Shown: positions 1-8,544 of the stretch, in pieces | Layout: each line of letters starts with the position of its first letter | How positions within the stretch are numbered: the stretch's first letter is position 1 | From: Burkholderiaceae bacterium | GTDB lineage: Bacteria > Pseudomonadota > Gammaproteobacteria > Burkholderiales > Burkholderiaceae_C | DNA: 64,000 nt | Assembly (NCBI GenBank): GCA_017992055.1 | Contig: JAGOPK010000013.1 | Span: forward strand, 82,634 to 146,633 | Direction: 5' to 3' | Notes under the pieces: generated by a model | Told to the model about the DNA's origin: nothing | Seen by the model: the letters and a program-made list of their open reading frames with translations, nothing else | Databases searched by the model: none | Position numbers and translations under genes: made by a program

Positions 1-1064
1 ACTGGCGCATCTGGCTGGTCAATCTGTTGCTGACCCTGGTGACGCTGACGCTGTATGCGCCGTTTGCCAAGGTGCGCCGCCTGCGCTGGCAGTACGCCAA
101 CACCCTGGTCGACGGCCAGGCGCTGGGCTTTCATGGCGACCCGTGGAAGATGCTGCGCGGCCATCTGCTGATCCTGGTGTTCGGGGCCTGCTATCTGGGC
201 GCCGGGCAGTTCTCGGCGCTGGCCGGTCTGGTGGCCGCCGGGGCCCTGGCCGCGCTGTGGCCGGCGCTGTGGCAGGCCTCGCTGCGCTTTCGCCTGGCCA
301 ATACCAGCTGGCGCGGCGTCAGGCTGCATTTCAGCGGCACGGTGGGCGGCGCCTACCTGGCGCTGGCGCCGATGCTGCTGCCGGCCGCGCTGTTCCTGGC
401 GGCCCTGGTCTGGCCGGCGGAGCCGGACGAGCCCGTGCCCTGGGTGCTGGGCTTGTCGCCGCTGCTGGTGGGCCTGCTGTTTCCGTGGGTGGCCTTTCGG
501 GCTCGGCGCTACCAGCATGAGCATTACCACTGGGCCGGCCAGACCACGCGGCTGGAGACCACGCTGGGCGCGTTCTACGGCCTGTGGCTGCGCGCGGGCA
601 TGATCAGCGGGCTGCCGCTGTTCGTGGCGGGCCTGCTGGCGGCGGTGCTGTTGCCGGCCCTGGGGCAGCGCAGCGGCGGCATGGCCGCCGCCGGTGTGCT
701 GCTGACCGGCCTGCTGGCGGTGCTGGCCTATCTGTTGGCGCTGATCGTCGGCCAGGCCTATCTGATCTCGCGCCAGCAGAACCTGGTGTGGGGCAGCACG
801 CGGTCCGACGCGCTGCAGTTTCACAGCGCGCTGGCGATGCGCGAGCTGTGGCCGCTGCTGGGCCGCAACCTGCTGTTCACCGCGCTGACGCTGGGCCTGT
901 ACTGGCCCTTTGCCTGGGTGCAACTGCTCAGGATGCGCCTGCAAGCGGTGAGCGTGCAGGCCCAGGGCGATCCGGCGACCTGGGTGGCGACGCTGCGCGC
1001 ATCCGAGGGCAGCGCGGCCGGTGAGGCCGCCGGCGACCTGCTGGATATTGACGTCGGCCTGTGA
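1..1064 (+). CDS. DUF898 (YjgN-like) inner-membrane protein, 5' partial
   Basis: The frame is open to the left edge (first whole codon at base 3), so the true start lies outside the window. A TTG at 27 is only the first possible start codon inside it. The visible part is about 354 residues with repeated long hydrophobic stretches, giving several transmembrane helices. Short motifs such as YAPFAKVRRLRW near the start and YWPFAWVQLLRMRL near the end look like the repeated helix-end motifs of the DUF898/YjgN family. No biochemical role is established for that family. The M48 protease gene follows after 22 bases on the same strand, and this pairing suggests a joint role in the envelope (inference). 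The family call is fairly secure; the function is unknown. Confidence 0.8.
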   Translation, partial: WRIWLVNLLLTLVTLTLYAPFAKVRRLRWQYANTLVDGQALGFHGDPWKMLRGHLLILVFGACYLGAGQFSALAGLVAAGALAALWPALWQASLRFRLANTSWRGVRLHFSGTVGGAYLALAPMLLPAALFLAALVWPAEPDEPVPWVLGLSPLLVGLLFPWVAFRARRYQHEHYHWAGQTTRLETTLGAFYGLWLRAGMISGLPLFVAGLLAAVLLPALGQRSGGMAAAGVLLTGLLAVLAYLLALIVGQAYLISRQQNLVWGSTRSDALQFHSALAMRELWPLLGRNLLFTALTLGLYWPFAWVQLLRMRLQAVSVQAQGDPATWVATLRASEGSAAGEAAGDLLDIDVGL

Positions 1065-1086
1065 GGCCGTTGAGACCGCGCCGCCC

Positions 1087-2154
1087 ATGCCCGCCCCGCA
1101 CCCGCCGCTGCCGTTGAACGCCGACTATTTCGACGGCCTCAGCGCCCAGTCACGGCCGGTGCGGTTGTCGCGACAGGGCGGTGAGCTGGTCATCGACGGC
1201 GACGGCCTGCAGCGCCGCGTGGCCTGGCGCCGCGTGTCCTGGCCCGAGCGCAGCCGCCATGGCCGGCGCCAGGCCTATCTGCCCGACCATGGCCTGCTGG
1301 TGGCCGGCGATGCCGCCGCCTGGGACGACTGGCTGGCCGCGCATGGCGGCGGGCCGGGCTGGGTCAACCGCTGGATCCTCAGCTGGCGCGGCGTGCTGGC
1401 GGCCCTGGTGCTGGCCCTCGCGCTGGCGCCGCTGGCCTGGCTGTACGGCCTGCCGGCCCTGGCGCGTGGCGTGCTGGCTTTTGTGCCGGCCAGCGTGGAC
1501 CTGCAGCTGGGCCAGGCCGCGCTGGCCCAGATCGAGCGCGAGATGCTGCGGCCCAGCGCCCTGCCCGAGGCCCAGCAGGCCCAGCTGCGCCAGCGCTTTG
1601 CCCAGGCCGTGCAGCGCGCCGATGCGCAGCGCCAGCGCCGCGGCCGGCCGCCGCTGCCGGCCTACCAGCTGCACTTCCGCGCCACACCCGAGCGCGGCAT
1701 CGGCGCCAATGCCTTTGCGCTGCCGGGCGGGCAGATCGTCATCACCGATGCGCTGGTGCAACTGCTGGCCGACCGGCCCGAGGTCATCGACGGCGTGCTG
1801 GCCCATGAGCTGGGCCACATCCAGCACCGCCACGGCATGCGCCTGTTGGTGCAGGGCGCGGTGGTGTCCGGCGTCAGCGCCCTGGTGCTGGGCGATGTGT
1901 CCTCGCTGCTGGCGGCGCTGCCGGTGCTGCTGGGCCATGCGGCCTATTCGCGCGGCTTCGAGTTCGAGGCCGATGCCGAGGCCGCCCGGCTGCTGCGCGC
2001 CAACGGCCATGCGCCCGAGGTCATGGCCCTGCTGTTCGAGCGGCTGCGCGCCGGGCCGGCGTCCGAGGGCGGGCGCATCGAGCTGCCCATCGGCCTGGCC
2101 ACGCATCCGCCCGATGCCGAACGGCTGCGCCGCATGCGGGCGGTGGCCGACTAA
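1087..2154 (+). CDS. M48 family membrane metalloprotease
   Basis: The product is a 355-residue zinc metallopeptidase of the M48 (Ste24/HtpX-like) clan. The zinc motif HELGH is at residues 240-244 (H240, E241, H244). The likely third ligand is E294, in the downstream EADAEA segment. A hydrophobic anchor lies at about residues 100-135, ahead of the catalytic domain, so the protease probably faces the periplasm. The frame is open back to a GTG at 1021 inside the DUF898 gene. ATG 1087 is preferred because it leaves a normal 22-base gap and drops a non-hydrophobic leader. It probably shares a transcript with the DUF898 gene. The substrate is unknown; membrane-protein quality control is a guess from the family. 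Confidence 0.88.
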   Translation: MPAPHPPLPLNADYFDGLSAQSRPVRLSRQGGELVIDGDGLQRRVAWRRVSWPERSRHGRRQAYLPDHGLLVAGDAAAWDDWLAAHGGGPGWVNRWILSWRGVLAALVLALALAPLAWLYGLPALARGVLAFVPASVDLQLGQAALAQIEREMLRPSALPEAQQAQLRQRFAQAVQRADAQRQRRGRPPLPAYQLHFRATPERGIGANAFALPGGQIVITDALVQLLADRPEVIDGVLAHELGHIQHRHGMRLLVQGAVVSGVSALVLGDVSSLLAALPVLLGHAAYSRGFEFEADAEAARLLRANGHAPEVMALLFERLRAGPASEGGRIELPIGLATHPPDAERLRRMRAVAD

Positions 2155-2264
2155 AATCCAGGGTTCTCCCTCACCCGCCCGCGCGGTCGGTGGCCCGCGA
2201 CGGGCCGCCCCAGGCCGCGCGCACGCCTGCCAGCGCCCGCCCACCGGCCTGTCCGCACCACGCC

Positions 2265-3635
2265 ATGACCTCACTCTCCGCCATCTCCGCCCTGTCGCCG
2301 CTGGACGGCCGCTATGCCAACCGACTGGCCACGCTGCGCCCGCTGATGAGCGAGTTCGGCCTGATGCACCGCCGCGTGCAGGTCGAGATCGAATGGTTCA
2401 TCGCGCTGTCGGATGCCGGCCTGGCCGAGTTCAAGCCGCTGGCCGAGGCCACGCGCGGCTATCTGCGTGGCCTGGTGGCGCGCTTCTCCGAGGCCGATGC
2501 CCAGGCCATCAAGGACATCGAGCGCACCACCAACCACGACGTCAAGGCCGTCGAATACTGGCTGAAGGCGCGCTTCAAGGGCCATGCCGACCTGGAGGCG
2601 GCGGCCGAGTTCGTGCACTTCGCCTGCACCAGCGAGGACATCAACAACACCAGCCATGCGCTGATGCTGAAGGCCGCGCGCGAGCAGGTGCTGCTGCCGG
2701 CGCTCGACGGCGTGATCGCCACGCTGCGCGCCATGGCCCACCGCCTGGCCGAGCTGCCCATGCTCAGCCGCACCCATGGCCAGACCGCCAGCCCCACCAC
2801 GGTGGGCAAGGAGGTGGCCAATGTGGTGGCGCGCCTGAGCGCGGCGCGCGAGCGCATCGCCGGCGTGCAGCTGCTGGCCAAGATGAACGGCGCGGTCGGC
2901 AACTACAACGCCCACCTGGCGGCCTATCCCGACTGCGACTGGCCGGCCTTCAGCCGCCTGGTGGTGGAGCAGCGCCTGGGCCTGGCCTTCAACCCCTACA
3001 CCATCCAGATCGAGCCGCACGACTACATGGCCGAGCTGTTTGATGCGGTGACGCGCGCCGACACCATCCTGATCGACTGGTGCCGCGACGTCTGGGGCTA
3101 CATCTCGCTGGGCTTCTTCAAGCAGAAGCTCAAGGACGGCGAGGTCGGCAGCAGCACCATGCCGCACAAGGTCAACCCGATCGACTTCGAGAATGCCGAG
3201 GGCAACTTCGGCCTGGCCAATGCGCTGCTGACGCACCTGAGCCAGAAGCTGCCGATCAGCCGCTGGCAGCGCGACCTGACCGACAGCACGGTGCTGCGCA
3301 ACATGGGCGTGGCGCTGGGCTATGCGGTGCTGGGCCTGGACAGCCTGGCCAAGGGCCTGGGCAAGCTGCAGACCAACGAAGCCGCGCTGGCCGACGACCT
3401 GGACAACGCCTGGGAGGTGATGGCCGAGGCCATCCAGACCGTGATGCGCCGCCACGGCCTGCCCGAGCCCTACGAGCAGCTCAAGGCCTTCACCCGCGGC
3501 CAGCCGATGACGCGCGAGCTGATGCAGGGCTTTGTGGCCAAGCTGGACCTGCCGGCCGACGAGAAGACGCGCCTGCTGGCCATGACCCCGGCCAGCTACA
3601 CCGGCCTGGCGGCGACGCTGGCCAAGGGCGTCTGA
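2265..3635 (+). CDS. purB: Adenylosuccinate lyase
   Basis: This cytosolic enzyme of purine synthesis cleaves SAICAR to AICAR and adenylosuccinate to AMP, releasing fumarate. The product is 456 residues, the length of E. coli PurB, and aligns with it from end to end by eye. The fumarase/aspartase signature GSSTMPHKVNP is at 295-305, with the catalytic serine at 296. H171 in SRTHGQ matches the general-acid histidine. The frame continues upstream to 2190, but ATG 2265 gives the conserved N-terminus and length. pyrF follows after only 2 bases, so purine and pyrimidine genes probably share a transcript. The 110-base spacer before it holds no other gene. Confidence 0.98.
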   Translation: MTSLSAISALSPLDGRYANRLATLRPLMSEFGLMHRRVQVEIEWFIALSDAGLAEFKPLAEATRGYLRGLVARFSEADAQAIKDIERTTNHDVKAVEYWLKARFKGHADLEAAAEFVHFACTSEDINNTSHALMLKAAREQVLLPALDGVIATLRAMAHRLAELPMLSRTHGQTASPTTVGKEVANVVARLSAARERIAGVQLLAKMNGAVGNYNAHLAAYPDCDWPAFSRLVVEQRLGLAFNPYTIQIEPHDYMAELFDAVTRADTILIDWCRDVWGYISLGFFKQKLKDGEVGSSTMPHKVNPIDFENAEGNFGLANALLTHLSQKLPISRWQRDLTDSTVLRNMGVALGYAVLGLDSLAKGLGKLQTNEAALADDLDNAWEVMAEAIQTVMRRHGLPEPYEQLKAFTRGQPMTRELMQGFVAKLDLPADEKTRLLAMTPASYTGLAATLAKGV

Positions 3636-3637
3636 GC

Positions 3638-4477
3638 ATGCGCTTCAACGACCGTCTGGCTGCGGCCCAGCAGCGCGCCGACTCGATGCTGTGCGTGGGC
3701 CTGGACCCCGAGCCGGGCAAGTTTCCCGGCGCCTGGAAGGGCGATGCCAGCCGCATCGCCGACTTCTGCTGCGCCATCGTCGATGCCACCAAGGACCTGG
3801 TCTGCGCCTTCAAGCCGCAGATTGCCTACTTCGCCGCCCACCGCGCCGAAGACCAGCTCGAACGCCTGATGGCCCATGTGCGCCGCGTCGCGCCCGAGGT
3901 GCCGGTGATCCTGGATGCCAAGCGTGGCGACATCGGCAGCACCGCCGAGCAGTACGCGCGCGAGGCCTTCGAGCGCTACCAGGCCGATGCGGTGACCCTG
4001 TCGCCCTACATGGGCTTCGATTCCATCGAGCCCTATCTGCGCTGGGACGGCCGTGGCCTGATCCTGCTGTGCCGCACCAGCAACCCCGGTGGCAGCGACC
4101 TGCAGGCCCAGACCCTGGCCTCGGGCGAGAAGGTCTACGAGATGGTGGCCCGCCTGGCCGCCGGCGACTGGAACCGCCATGGCCTGGACAACCGCCTGGG
4201 CCTGGTGGTCGGCGCCACCTTTCCGGCCGAAATCGCCCGCGTGCGCGAGCTGGCACCGACGCTGCCGCTGCTGATCCCCGGCGTCGGCGCCCAGGGCGGC
4301 GATGCCCAGGCCACGGTGCGTGCCGGCCTGGTGCGCGATGCCGCGGGCCGGACCACCGGGCCCATCGTCGTCAACTCCAGCCGCGCCGTGCTCTATGCCT
4401 CGGCCGGCGACGACTTTGCCAGTGCCGCCCGCGCCGCGGCCCAGGCCACGCGACAGGCCCTGAACGCGGCACGCTGA
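3638..4477 (+). CDS. pyrF: Orotidine 5'-phosphate decarboxylase
   Basis: It catalyses the last step of UMP synthesis, decarboxylating OMP. The product is 279 residues, the longer form of the enzyme found in Burkholderiales and actinobacteria rather than the E. coli form of about 245. The catalytic Asp/Lys network is seen in DAKRGDIGST at 93-102 (D93, K95, D98). The phosphate-binding region PGVGAQGG lies near the C-terminus. It starts 2 bases after the purB stop and is probably translated from the same message. Together with pyrE at 29.5 kb, it completes the last two pyrimidine steps within this window. Confidence 0.97.
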   Translation: MRFNDRLAAAQQRADSMLCVGLDPEPGKFPGAWKGDASRIADFCCAIVDATKDLVCAFKPQIAYFAAHRAEDQLERLMAHVRRVAPEVPVILDAKRGDIGSTAEQYAREAFERYQADAVTLSPYMGFDSIEPYLRWDGRGLILLCRTSNPGGSDLQAQTLASGEKVYEMVARLAAGDWNRHGLDNRLGLVVGATFPAEIARVRELAPTLPLLIPGVGAQGGDAQATVRAGLVRDAAGRTTGPIVVNSSRAVLYASAGDDFASAARAAAQATRQALNAAR

Positions 4478-4485
4478 GCCTGCCG

Positions 4486-4521
4486 CGCCGGCCCTGGGGC
4501 AAGCCCGCAGCCTGGCCGGCG
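4486..4521 (+). terminator. GC-rich hairpin after pyrF
   Basis: Eight-base arms CGCCGGCC (4486-4493) and GGCCGGCG (4514-4521) can pair. They lie in the 80-base spacer between pyrF and the next kinase gene. No T-tract follows, so this is only a possible transcription stop. Confidence 0.25.
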
Positions 4522-4557
4522 GTGCTTCGGCGACACTGAAGGCGCACACCCCCCGGC

Positions 4558-7479
4558 ATGGACCTGCAGCCTCCGCCCTCCGGCCCGCTGTCGCCCCACG
4601 AGGCGCTGCAGCAGGCCATTGCGCGCACGGTGTTCGGCGTCTGCGCCATCACCTGCCTGGCCGGCGTGGCCACCGTGGGCCTGTTCGTGGCCGAGCGTCC
4701 GGCGCAGGTGCGCCATGCGATGGTCGGCCTGTACCTGCTGCTGGCCACGGCCTGCCTGATCGGGCTGCGCCTGCCGCCGCGGCGCATGGGCCTGGTGCTG
4801 CGTGGCCTGGTGCTGGGTGGCCTGCTGCTGGTGGCCGTCAACGCCCGGCTCACCGGCTGGGGGCCGGCCACGCCGGGCCTGGTGTTCTATCCGGTGCTGG
4901 TGGCGGTGGCCGGCATGCTGGGCTCGACGGGCTTTGCGCTGGCCGCGGCCCTGCTGGCCCTGGGCCTGTCGGCGCTGCAGGCGCTGTCCGTGCTGTCGGG
5001 CTGGATGCCCGGCCTGCCGGCCGCGGCGCCGCCGCCGCTGCTGCAGGCGGTGGCCCAGGGCCTGGCCATCGTCGTCGGTGCCGTGGTCGGCCGCGCGGTG
5101 GCGCGCTCGCTGAGCGCGCAGCTGGAGGCCCTGGGCACGCGCGAGCGGCGCTTCCAGTCCCTGCTGGGCATTGCCACGGCCGGCTACTGGGAGACCGACC
5201 AGCACCTGGTGCTGCAGCGCGTGGAGGTGCTGGACGAGCAGGGCCGCTTCGTGCCGCAGGACGGCGCCACCGGCCGCCGGCTGCAGGAGCTGCCGCGGCT
5301 GCAGATCGAGCCCGAGGTGGCGGCGCGCCTGGCCCAGGCCATGGCCGCGCAGCAGCCGCTGCGCGACCTGGCGGTGGCCTGGCACCGCATCAGCGACGGG
5401 CGCTGGCGCCATCTGCTGCTCAGCGGCGAGCCGCGGCGCGATGCGGCCGGGCGCTTTGCCGGCTACTGGGGCGTGGTGCGCGACGTCAGCGCCGAGCAGC
5501 AGGCACGCGCCGGGCTGGAGCGCAGCCAGGCCCTGCTGGCCAAGGTGGTCGAGACCAGCCCCGACGTGATGACGCTGACCGATGCCACCAGCGGCCACTA
5601 CCTGCTGGCCAACCAGGCCTTCTGCCGCACGCTGGGCTATACGCTGGACCAGGTGCTGGGCCGCAGCTCGCTGGAGCTGGGCATCTGGCGCGACCCGGCC
5701 GACCGCGCGCGCCTGCTGCAGCGCCTGCACAACGAAGGCACGGCGCTGGACATCCCGGTGGAGTTTGTCGCCGCCAATGGCCAGACCGTGCCGCTGCAGG
5801 TGTCGGCGGCACGCTTCGAGCGTGATGGCGAGGCCTTCATCGTCATCACCAGCCGCGATGTGCGCGTCACCCAGCGCCTGCAGCTGGAGCGCGAGGCCAT
5901 GCTGGCCAATGCCTCGATCGGCATCGCCTTCACCCGCGGCCAGCGCTTCGTGCTGGTCAATCCGTACTTCGAGCAGATGTTCCGCTGGCCGCCGGGCACG
6001 CTGACCGGCCAGCCCGGCCGCGCCGTCTGGCCCAGCGATGCCGACTATGCCGAGCTGGGCGCGCAGGTCGGGCCGCCGCTGTCGCGTGGCCAGGCGGTGA
6101 GCGTGGAACGGCGGGCGCAGCGCGCCGACGGCACGCAGTTCACCGTGCGCATGCGCGCCAAGGCCATCGACCCGCTGCGCCCGGCCGAAGGCGGCACGAT
6201 CTGGATCGCCGAGGACGTGACCGCCGAGCGCGAGGCCGCGGCCCAGCTGGCCCGCGCCCGCGACGAGGCCGAGGCCGCCAGCCGCGCCAAGAGCGCCTTC
6301 CTGGCCAATACCAGCCACGAGATCCGCACGCCGCTGAACGGCCTGGTCGGCCTGGCCCTGCTGGCGCGCCGGCCCGATGTCGAGCCCGAGCGCCTGCGCA
6401 CCTACCTGGACCAGATCGGCGAAAGCGCCCAGACCCTGTCGCTGATCATCAACGACATCCTGGACCTGTCCAAGATCGAGGCCGGCCAGCTCAGCATCGA
6501 CCCCGCACCTTTCGACCTGGCCGCGCTGCTGCAGTCGCTGCACCAGTCCTACGGCGCCCTGGCCGCGGCGCGTGGCCTGACGTTTGCGATGCAGATCGAG
6601 GCCGTGCTGCCCGGCCAGGTGCGCGGCGATGCGCTGCGCGTGCGCCAGGTGCTGGCCAACCTGCTGCACAACGCGCTGAAGTTCACCGTCGGCGGCGGGC
6701 TCCGGCTGGTGCTGCGGCCGGTGAAGGACGTGGGCGGGGCCGAGGCCGAGGGCCAGGCCGGCTGGCTGCGCTTCGAGGTCCACGACACCGGGCCGGGCAT
6801 TGCCGAGGCCGACCAGCAGCGCCTGTTCCAGCCCTTCACCCAGGCCGACGAGTCCATCACCCGGCGCTATGGCGGCACCGGCCTGGGCCTGTCGATCTGC
6901 CGCGAGCTGTGCCTGCTGATGGGCGGGCGCATCGGCGTGGCCAGCCGGCCCGGCGCCGGCAGCTGCTTCCATGTGGAGCTGCCGCTGCCGGCCAGCCAGC
7001 CGGCCGCCGGCGTCCCCGACGAGGCCGCCAGCGGCGAGGCCGATGCGCGCTTGGCCGGTGCGCGCGTGCTGCTGGTCGAGGACAACGCCGTCAACCTGAT
7101 GATCGCCGAGGCCCTGCTGGGCCAGTGGGGCCTGCAGGTCGAGACCGCCGAGGACGGCCTGCAGGCGCTGGACGCGGTGGCCCGCGCGGCCCAGGCCGGC
7201 CGGCCCTACGACCTGGTGCTGATGGATGTGCAGATGCCCGGCATCAGCGGCTACGAGGCCACGCGCCGCCTGCGCGAGCGCTGGAGCGCCGAGCAGTTGC
7301 CGGTGATCGCGCTGACCGCGGCGGCCCTGGTGTCCGAGCGCGAGCGTGCGCTGGCCCATGGCATGAGCGATTTCCTGACCAAGCCCATCGACGCCGGCCG
7401 CTTGCGCCAGGCGCTGCACAAGGCCTTGCACAAGCGCGGTCAGCACCACGACAGCGCTGCATCCACGGCCCCGCTGTGA
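4558..7479 (+). CDS. Hybrid sensor histidine kinase (membrane, PAS, HisKA, HATPase, REC)
   Basis: The product is 973 residues. Residues about 20-190 form six or so hydrophobic segments, an integral-membrane input module. PAS-type regions follow at about 205-330, 330-445 and 450-565. The HisKA H-box SHEIRTPLNG carries the phospho-acceptor H587. The ATPase domain has GTGLGLSIC at about 773-781. The C-terminal receiver domain has phospho-acceptor D890 in LMDVQMPG. There is no HPt domain and no adjacent response regulator, so the output partner is elsewhere. The ATG at 4558 is the only start that includes the first membrane segment cleanly. It is an orphan: neighbours are pyrF upstream and a PEP-CTERM gene downstream. 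The signal is unknown. Confidence 0.93.
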   Translation: MDLQPPPSGPLSPHEALQQAIARTVFGVCAITCLAGVATVGLFVAERPAQVRHAMVGLYLLLATACLIGLRLPPRRMGLVLRGLVLGGLLLVAVNARLTGWGPATPGLVFYPVLVAVAGMLGSTGFALAAALLALGLSALQALSVLSGWMPGLPAAAPPPLLQAVAQGLAIVVGAVVGRAVARSLSAQLEALGTRERRFQSLLGIATAGYWETDQHLVLQRVEVLDEQGRFVPQDGATGRRLQELPRLQIEPEVAARLAQAMAAQQPLRDLAVAWHRISDGRWRHLLLSGEPRRDAAGRFAGYWGVVRDVSAEQQARAGLERSQALLAKVVETSPDVMTLTDATSGHYLLANQAFCRTLGYTLDQVLGRSSLELGIWRDPADRARLLQRLHNEGTALDIPVEFVAANGQTVPLQVSAARFERDGEAFIVITSRDVRVTQRLQLEREAMLANASIGIAFTRGQRFVLVNPYFEQMFRWPPGTLTGQPGRAVWPSDADYAELGAQVGPPLSRGQAVSVERRAQRADGTQFTVRMRAKAIDPLRPAEGGTIWIAEDVTAEREAAAQLARARDEAEAASRAKSAFLANTSHEIRTPLNGLVGLALLARRPDVEPERLRTYLDQIGESAQTLSLIINDILDLSKIEAGQLSIDPAPFDLAALLQSLHQSYGALAAARGLTFAMQIEAVLPGQVRGDALRVRQVLANLLHNALKFTVGGGLRLVLRPVKDVGGAEAEGQAGWLRFEVHDTGPGIAEADQQRLFQPFTQADESITRRYGGTGLGLSICRELCLLMGGRIGVASRPGAGSCFHVELPLPASQPAAGVPDEAASGEADARLAGARVLLVEDNAVNLMIAEALLGQWGLQVETAEDGLQALDAVARAAQAGRPYDLVLMDVQMPGISGYEATRRLRERWSAEQLPVIALTAAALVSERERALAHGMSDFLTKPIDAGRLRQALHKALHKRGQHHDSAASTAPL

Positions 7480-7495
7480 CGGAATGCCCCGTGAC

Positions 7496-7539
7496 CACCC
7501 CCTGTTTGAGGGGTCGGACCAACCCGGGGTCGAGCCCCG
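7496..7539 (+). terminator. Two short hairpins after the hybrid kinase
   Basis: ACCCC/GGGGT (about 7496-7513) and CGGGG/CCCCG (7525-7539) are consecutive small stem-loops in the 116-base spacer before the PEP-CTERM gene. They lack a T-tract and are a weak terminator candidate. Confidence 0.25.
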
Positions 7540-7595
7540 CCGCCTAGAGTGCGCCACCCGCCCCAGTTCGGAGGCGGGATCACATTCGAACAATC

Positions 7596-8540
7596 ATGTC
7601 GTTGGTCCTTGCCGCAGCGCTGGCCGCTGCCACGCCGGCCGCTGCGTCGGCGGTTCTGCCTGCCTGCTCCTGGGACAGACCCGGCCACAACCCCTTCATG
7701 GGCGACGTGGTGGCCGCGGTGGACCGCTACCGGGACATCCCGGCGCCGGTGCGGGCGACGCTGAAGGCGCGCATGGCGGCGCGCCAGTACGACGAGATCG
7801 TCAGCATCCGCCGCGACCGCATCGAGGGCCGGGCGCGTTATGACGCGGCCATCCGCGACATGCATTTCGGCACCGGCCAGATCTGCGGCACGGTGACCCG
7901 CGCGCGCTGGAACGAGGCCGCCCAGGAGCGTGGCCTGGTGTACTGCGAATCCGGCCACTGCCTGCTGGTGCCCACGGTGTGCCGCAATGTCAGCCGCATC
8001 ACGCGCCAGGGCCCGGCGGTGGCCGCGGCCGGCGGCGAGGCCGGTGCGGGTGGTGGCGGTGCGGCAGCGGGCGGTGGCGCGGCGGGCGGTGCGGCCGAGG
8101 CCGGCAGCGGCCCGGGGCTGGCCCAGACCACGGCCCAGACCCCAGCCCAGGCGCCGGCCTCGTTTGCCGACCTGTCAGCGGCGCTGCCGGCTGACCATGT
8201 GGCCGAGCTGAGCGCCCTGCCCGATGGCGCCGGCGCCACGCCGCGCACGGCCGGCCTGGGCGGTGGCGCCGTGGCCCAGGGTGGCAGCTTTGCCCAGGGC
8301 CTGGGGGGCGCGGCCAGCGTCGGCGGCGGGTTGGTGGTCGGCCAGGTGGCGGCCGGCCTGATCGGCGGCAGCGCGCCGCAGATGCAGATCAGCGCGCCCA
8401 GCCGCGGCGACGGCGGTGTGCCGGACGGTGGCGGCTCGCTGCTGCCGGCGCCGACGCCGCCGGTGCCCGAGCCGGCCTCGGTGCTGCTGCTGCTGGCCGG
8501 TCTGGCCAGTCTGGCGGCCGTGCGGCGCAGCTGGCGCTGA
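7596..8540 (+). CDS. MHFG-type PEP-CTERM sorting protein
   Basis: The product is a secreted protein of 314 residues. It has a short signal peptide (residues 1 to about 19, ending AAAS-A), then a conserved domain with MHFG at 89-92 and paired cysteines in YCESGHC. A Gly/Ala-rich low-complexity linker follows at about 140-285. The C-terminal tripartite sorting signal is PEP at 291-293, a hydrophobic helix and a terminal RRSWR. In known systems exosortase recognises and processes this tail, linking the protein to exopolysaccharide-rich biofilm. The MHFG motif next to the cysteines matches the named MHFG subfamily, whose function is unknown. No exosortase gene is in the window. The stop lies 4 bases from the convergent M14 peptidase stop. 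No clear Shine-Dalgarno precedes ATG 7596. Confidence 0.85.
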   Translation: MSLVLAAALAAATPAAASAVLPACSWDRPGHNPFMGDVVAAVDRYRDIPAPVRATLKARMAARQYDEIVSIRRDRIEGRARYDAAIRDMHFGTGQICGTVTRARWNEAAQERGLVYCESGHCLLVPTVCRNVSRITRQGPAVAAAGGEAGAGGGGAAAGGGAAGGAAEAGSGPGLAQTTAQTPAQAPASFADLSAALPADHVAELSALPDGAGATPRTAGLGGGAVAQGGSFAQGLGGAASVGGGLVVGQVAAGLIGGSAPQMQISAPSRGDGGVPDGGGSLLPAPTPPVPEPASVLLLLAGLASLAAVRRSWR

Positions 8541-8544
8541 GCCT

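Noticed and set aside
4393-7593. A 1066-residue open frame antisense to the hybrid kinase.
   Set aside because: It is a shadow of GC-rich codons: Gln/His/Ala/Arg-rich low-complexity translation with no domain, opposite a clear kinase.
8030-8110. Short GGTGGCGG-type repeats, considered as a tandem repeat or CRISPR.
   Set aside because: They encode the Gly/Ala linker of the PEP-CTERM protein, with irregular unit length and no spacers.
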